NCBI RefSeq assembly: GCF_050003625.1
Contig: NC_134398.1
Span: forward strand, 26,257,211-26,321,210
DNA: 64,000 nucleotides
Direction: 5' to 3'
DNA from: Haematobia irritans
Lineage: Eukaryota > Arthropoda > Insecta > Diptera > Muscidae
The translations under genes were made by a program, and so were the position numbers. Below, in pieces: positions 59,602 through 64,000 of this stretch. Positions within the stretch are counted from its first letter, which is position 1. Each line of letters opens with the position of its first letter. The notes under the pieces are model-generated. The model did no database searches. It was not told the origin of the DNA and was given only the letters and a program-made list of their open reading frames with translations.

Positions 59602-60897
59602 GATATACCCTCCACCATAGGATGGGGGATATATTAACTTCGTCATTCAGTTTGTAACACATCGAAATATTGCTCTAAGACCGCATAAAGTATATATATT
59701 CTGAGTCGAGGTGAAATTTTGAGTCGATCTAAGCATGTCCGTCCGTTCGTCTGTTGAAATCACGCTAACTTCCGAACGAAATAAGCTATCGACTTAAAAC
59801 GTGGCACAAGTAGTTGTTATTGATGTAGGTCGGATGGTATTGGAAATGGGTCATATCGGTTCACTTTTACGTATAGCCCCCATATAAACCAATCCCCAGA
59901 TTTGGCTTGCGGAGCCACTAAGAGAAGCAAATTTCATCCGATCCGGCTGAAATTTGGTACATGATGTTGGTATATGCAAATATTGGTCCACATCGGTCCA
60001 TATTTATATATAGCCCCCATATAAACCAATCCCCAGATTTGGCTTGCGGAGCCTCTAAGAGAAGCAAATTTCATCCGATCCGGTTGAAATTCAGTACGTG
60101 GTGTTAGTATATGGTCTCTAACAACCATGCAAAAATTGGCCATCACGATTGCCATTCGAGCCAAAAATAATCTCCCAAAATTTTATATTTCTATAGAAAA
60201 TTTTGTCAACATTTTATGTCTTTATGAAATTTTGTCGAAATATAATTTCTACACAAAATTTTGTCAAAATTTTATTTTTATAGAAAATTTTGTCAAAATA
60301 TATTTTCTATACAAAATTTTGTCAAAAATTTTGTTTCTATAGAAAATTTTGTCAAAATTTTTTTTCTATAGAAAGTTTTGTCAGAATTTTATTTGCAGAA
60401 AATTTTGTAAAAATATTATTTCTATAGAAAATTTATGAAGCATTTCATAGTTGGAGAGGAATATTTTGCAAAATCTTCCAAAACATCATGAATTCTACCA
60501 ATCTACCAAACGGTAGAAAATCTGCCATTTTTGGTAGACTCGAGTTCAGAATTGTATATAACCCCCATATAAAGCGACTCCCATATTTAAATTCTGGCTC
60601 TATAATTATCGCACAAAAGTTCATATCGGTTCGTAATTATTTCTTCCCTATATATACCGCCCAAGAACTGAATATATACGTATTTAATCGACCTTTCTAT
60701 TGTCTACTATATATCCCGCATGAACTAACTTACAATTTAGAAGATGATGTTAAGAAGTTTTAAGATGCCTTGCCATCGGCCGCAACCCAAGTAATTTAAT
60801 TGTGGATGACCGTCTTTAGTAGAAGTTTCTACGCAATCCATGGTAGATGGTACATAAGATTTGGCCTGGCCGAACTTACGGCCGTATATACTTGTTT
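59602..60897 (+). mobile_element. DINE-1-like element, family B copy 5, split by a K element
   Basis: The left part (59,602-60,138) runs from TATACCCTCCACCATAGGAT through the core and two units. The K element occupies about 60,139-60,546. The right part ends GGCCGAACTTACGGCCGTAT then ATACTTGTTTT at 60,897. Confidence 0.8.
60139..60546 (+). mobile_element. K element copy 9, small, inside a B element
   Basis: The left terminus CACGATTGCCATTCGAGCC is followed by AAAAATAATCTCCC. About nine array units follow, then the inner right terminus AATTCTACCAATCTACCAAA and CCATTTTTGGTAGA. The outermost right bases (TGGCAACC) are missing. Confidence 0.75.
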
Positions 60898-60899
60898 TG

Positions 60900-61240
60900 T
60901 TTTTTTTTTTTAACTGTTTTCTACTAGTAAAAATTATGATAAGTTTCATGAAAAGAAAATCTTTGAAATAAAGTAATGAAAAATATCTCTTTTTTTAAGC
61001 GCTTTTAAGCGATTTCGGAAATATTAAAGGCAAATTGATCTTAGTAAAGCGAAATTTTCTTTCATTTTAGGAAATCCAATTTCAAATCAAAATACTTAAC
61101 TATAAAGACGAAACGACTTCATTGAAAAGATTATCGACTTTTGGCCAAGAAAAAAACGTTATAAGCAAAATTCGCATTCGTATTTTAAGAACATGAAATC
61201 TTTGGCCTCACGACAGTATTGTTTTTTTCAGTGCTCAGGT
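60900..61240 (-). repeat. Family G dispersed repeat
   Basis: Contains GCAAAATTCGCATTCGTATT, AAGACGAAACGACTT and TTTTTTTCAGTG, as in 10,440-10,960 and, inverted, 19,500-19,900. Non-coding. Confidence 0.55.
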
Positions 61241-62902
61241 ATGGAATTGAATAGACAGTTTTGGAGATTTTTCAATTTTTCCCGGAAAGTTGGAATAATT
61301 TCAAACATTTTTTTTATTTCTTGATTCAAAGGCCTTTTACCAAATTCTCTTTTCCCCTTTGTTTTGCACTTTGATTGAATTTGTAAGTGGATCTTATAAC
61401 ACTTTATATTATTTTCTGTTAATTGATGTAATTTATGTTTATTGTCATGTTATGTTAAAAGATCTGAAAAAATACCTACATACGAAGGCAACAATGTGAA
61501 TCTACCATTGATGAGATATACTCGTATCGAGACTGCAATAAAACATTATGGATTAGTTCTAAGAGAAGGTAACATTAAAATAAAAAATCCCCCATTGTAT
61601 TCAAACAATGATTTAAAAACATAAGATATCTCCAAATGATTTATTTTATTGATATTTGAATAAGATATTCCAACAGTAGCAAGCGATTCCTTTATTTCCA
61701 TATATATTTTTCTAGATTTGTCATTTCTATAATCAGGGTATCGATTATTTAATTAAATGTGGTAAACATTGTATTAGATGTGTGTGTGTGTGCAGCGTCT
61801 GTGGTTCTGTAAAAATACACAATAATGTGATATTTAAATAAAGGTTGTCTTGTCATCAGACACAAGCCATCTAGCCAACCATTTTGTGATTTCTAGGTGA
61901 TCGAAACAAAAGATTTAAGACACAAACCCATGTGCCAAGTTAGAAATGTGATATTTACCCGCAAAACAACTGAAGATATACACACTACCATGATAACACT
62001 CCTCTTTTTTAGAACATTTAGACACATTTGACATATGAACATTGTTTTTTATTGACCTATATGTAAAATAAAATACATCATTTTCTATGGAGACAAATAA
62101 GAATTGAATTCTACAAAGCGTATGTTTTATTTGATCGGGTAGAGAGTTAAACAAAATCTATTAATTTCTGGTAGATATAAATCAATATTATATAGGATAT
62201 TTATCTTTATGCACAGGGTTCAAGTTATTTGAGTGGCCTGGTTTTATTGTGTTTTCTTCTCTTTTAATTAATTAGAATTGATGTATCAATTTTTCTTTTG
62301 TTATCAAATATTATGTATGCTACATGTAGCGATTAATTTTAAAACATTCTTAATTCTAAATTTTATTGAAAATCTTATGATATATCCGTTTCGAAGTACT
62401 GGGAAGAATAATATATTTAAATCATTTTTAAATTATAGCAGCTTTCACTTCTCTTAAAATCGGTCCATATGACAGCAAGATAAAAAAATAAAAACGACAA
62501 CAAATTCAACAGGACAAATTTTTTTACATTCCAACATGGATGGACGTCTGAAACACTCCTGTTGAAAATGTTATTGTTTCAAAGTTCGTTATCCATGGTG
62601 AATCCACCATGGATATAAGACTGCGACAATCTTGTATACTTTCGAAACTGGGCCACATAGCATGAAAAAATAATTATTGTCTTCAATCACAAATTATTAA
62701 TTATTATCAATAGTAAGCCACCCCCAGACAAATTTTCTTAACTTCAAACTTATCTATAACAATTGAAAAAACTATAAGCACGTATACTTTTATTTATCAC
62801 GCCAATTTTTTTTTTTTTTTCATTTAACATTTTGGAGTCAAAAATGTCAAAGCTGTGGGGGTTTCAAAATTCTAAAATCTCTCTCTAACACATTTCAACC
62901 AC
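61241..62902. other. Repeat-poor gap with a motif copy
   Basis: No gene called. Frames at 61,442-61,624 (plus) and 61,915-62,154 (minus) are non-repetitive but short and unsupported. A TG dinucleotide run lies at about 61,780. A (T)n tract lies at 62,809-62,820. Confidence 0.3.
61903..61928 (-). promoter_or_regulatory. Recurring 24-bp motif, copy 7 (minus strand)
   Basis: The complement reads TGTCTTAAATCTTTTGTTTC, preceded by GGGTTTG. It is the only copy on this strand. Function unknown. Confidence 0.4.
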
Positions 62903-64000
62903 GGTTGCAACTCGATCCAAAAATTCTCTACAAAGATTTGGAGAATATTTTACTACCAAATAATCAAACATTATTTTGTAAAATTTTATTTCAATGGAAA
63001 ATTTTGTCATTTTTTTTTTGTATGGAAAATTTTGTCAAAATGTTGTTTCTCTAGAAACTTTTGTCAAAATTTTATTTCTATAGAAAATTTTGTCAACATT
63101 TTATTTCTGTAGAAAATATTTACAAAATTTTATTTCTATCGCAAATTTTGTCAAAATTTTATTTCTGTAGAAAACTTTGTCAACATTTTATTTCTATAAA
63201 AAATTTTGTCAATATTTTATTTCAATAGAAACTTATATTTCTATAGAAAATTTTGTCAAAATTTTATTTCCATCGGAAATTTGGTCAAAATTTTACTTCC
63301 ATGGAAAATTTTGCCAAAATTTTAATTTTATAGAAAATTTTGTCAAAACTTTATTTTTATAGAAAATTTTGTCAAAATTTTATTTCTATAAAAAATTCTG
63401 TCAAAATTTTATTCCTAATTTTTTTTTTAAATTTTATTTCTATAGAAAATTTTGTCAAAATTTTATTTTAATAGAAAATTTTATAAAAATTTTATTTTAA
63501 TAGAAAATGTTATTTTTATAAAAAATTTTGTCAACATTTTATTTCTATAGAGAATTTTTTTGTTTCCATAGAACATTTTATTTCTTTATTTTATTATTTT
63601 GTCAAAATTTTATTCCCATAGAAACTTTTGTCAAAATTTTATTTCTATTGAAAATTTTGTTAAAATTTTATTTCTATCGCAAATTTTGTCAAAATTTTAT
63701 TTCTGTAGAAAATGTTGACAAAATTTTATTTCTGTCGCAAATTTTGTCTAAATTTTATTTCTATAGAAAATTTTGTCAAAATTTTATTTCCATAGAAAAT
63801 TTTGTCAAAATTGTATTTCTGTAGAAAATTTTGTCAAAATTTTATTTCTAAAGAAAATTTTGTCAAAATTTTATGTCCATAGAAAATTTTATTTCTATAG
63901 AAAATTTTGTCAAAATTTGATTTCCATAGAAAATTTTGTCAAAATTTTAATTTTATAGAAAATTTTGTCAAAATTTTAATTTTATAGAAAATTTTGTCAA
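62903..64000 (+). mobile_element. K element copy 10, continues beyond the window
   Basis: The left terminus ACCACGGTTGCAACTCGATC is followed by AAAAATTCTCTAC. The array of ~29-bp units (TTTTGTCAAAATTTTATTTC) starts at about 62,980 and runs to the last base. Frames at 63,177-63,362, 63,528-63,824 and 63,773-63,958 are array artefacts. Confidence 0.8.

Noticed and set aside
61915..62154. Minus-strand frame beginning FNSLPDQIKH, reminiscent of the WNSLPxxI motif of non-LTR reverse transcriptases
   Set aside because: The following residues do not keep the SxxxFK pattern, upstream sequence shows no reverse transcriptase similarity, and there is no tail. Probably coincidence.
7313..64000. Many open frames encoding FYFYRKFCQNFISIEN-like peptides
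   Set aside because: They are translations of the 29-bp minisatellite. They occur on both strands, follow the array boundaries and have no independent coding evidence.

Overview
The window reads as intergenic or intronic, transposon-packed DNA of a higher (calyptrate, probably muscid) fly. It is strongly AT-rich, and any introns are short with GT-AG ends. One transposon remnant belongs to the irritans (Himar1-type) mariner group, first described in the horn fly. Three interspersed families have the conserved core known from Drosophila DINE-1/INE-1 elements. No bacterial-style genes, rRNA, tRNA or CRISPR array was recognised. Most long open frames are chance frames through repeats. The species assignment is inference.

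Layout. 1-1,290: a DINE-like family A copy next to family F sequence. 1,300-3,500: a D-family remnant, then a candidate small spliced gene (2,416-3,182, five short exons, 62 codons) with a 200-bp TA-flanked MITE in one intron. 4,093-4,602 (minus): a non-repetitive 170-codon open exon with two hydrophobic segments. 4,890-7,035: DINE-like family C. 7,250-9,550 and 11,163-13,680: K elements, which are MITE-like units with CCACGGTTGCCA-type ends filled with a ~29-bp minisatellite; the second is interrupted by the 3' end of a non-LTR retrotransposon. 15,642-17,310: DINE-like family B running into a 45-bp G-rich minisatellite. 18,100-20,760: A and F fragments. 21,735-22,295: a local ~285-bp tandem duplication. 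23,280-25,905: a wrecked mariner with a perfect foldback, abutting a K element with large internal duplications. 27,543-30,113: a B element split by a DD41D mariner and by a K element. 31,020-32,700: K element. 34,291-35,814: the most complete B element. 37,797-43,135: a K element containing a precisely delimited 1,975-bp non-autonomous Helitron and a foldback MITE. 44,812-46,249: a 1.43-kb element with 18-bp perfect terminal inverted repeats. 46,820-49,960: repeat H plus a 2.8-kb minisatellite array. 51,947-56,398: C element split by an A element and followed by a Himar1-type mariner remnant. 56,883-58,398: family A. 59,602-60,897: B split by K. 62,903-64,000: a K element running off the end.

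The 29-bp minisatellite makes up roughly a quarter of the window. The nesting gives a relative chronology: K entered two B copies, a Helitron and a non-LTR element entered K copies, and A entered C. Two kinds of signal are not explained by these repeats: the two gene candidates near the left end, and a ~24-bp motif (core TGTCTTAAGTCTTTCGTTT) that recurs at least seven times in the otherwise repeat-poor gaps.
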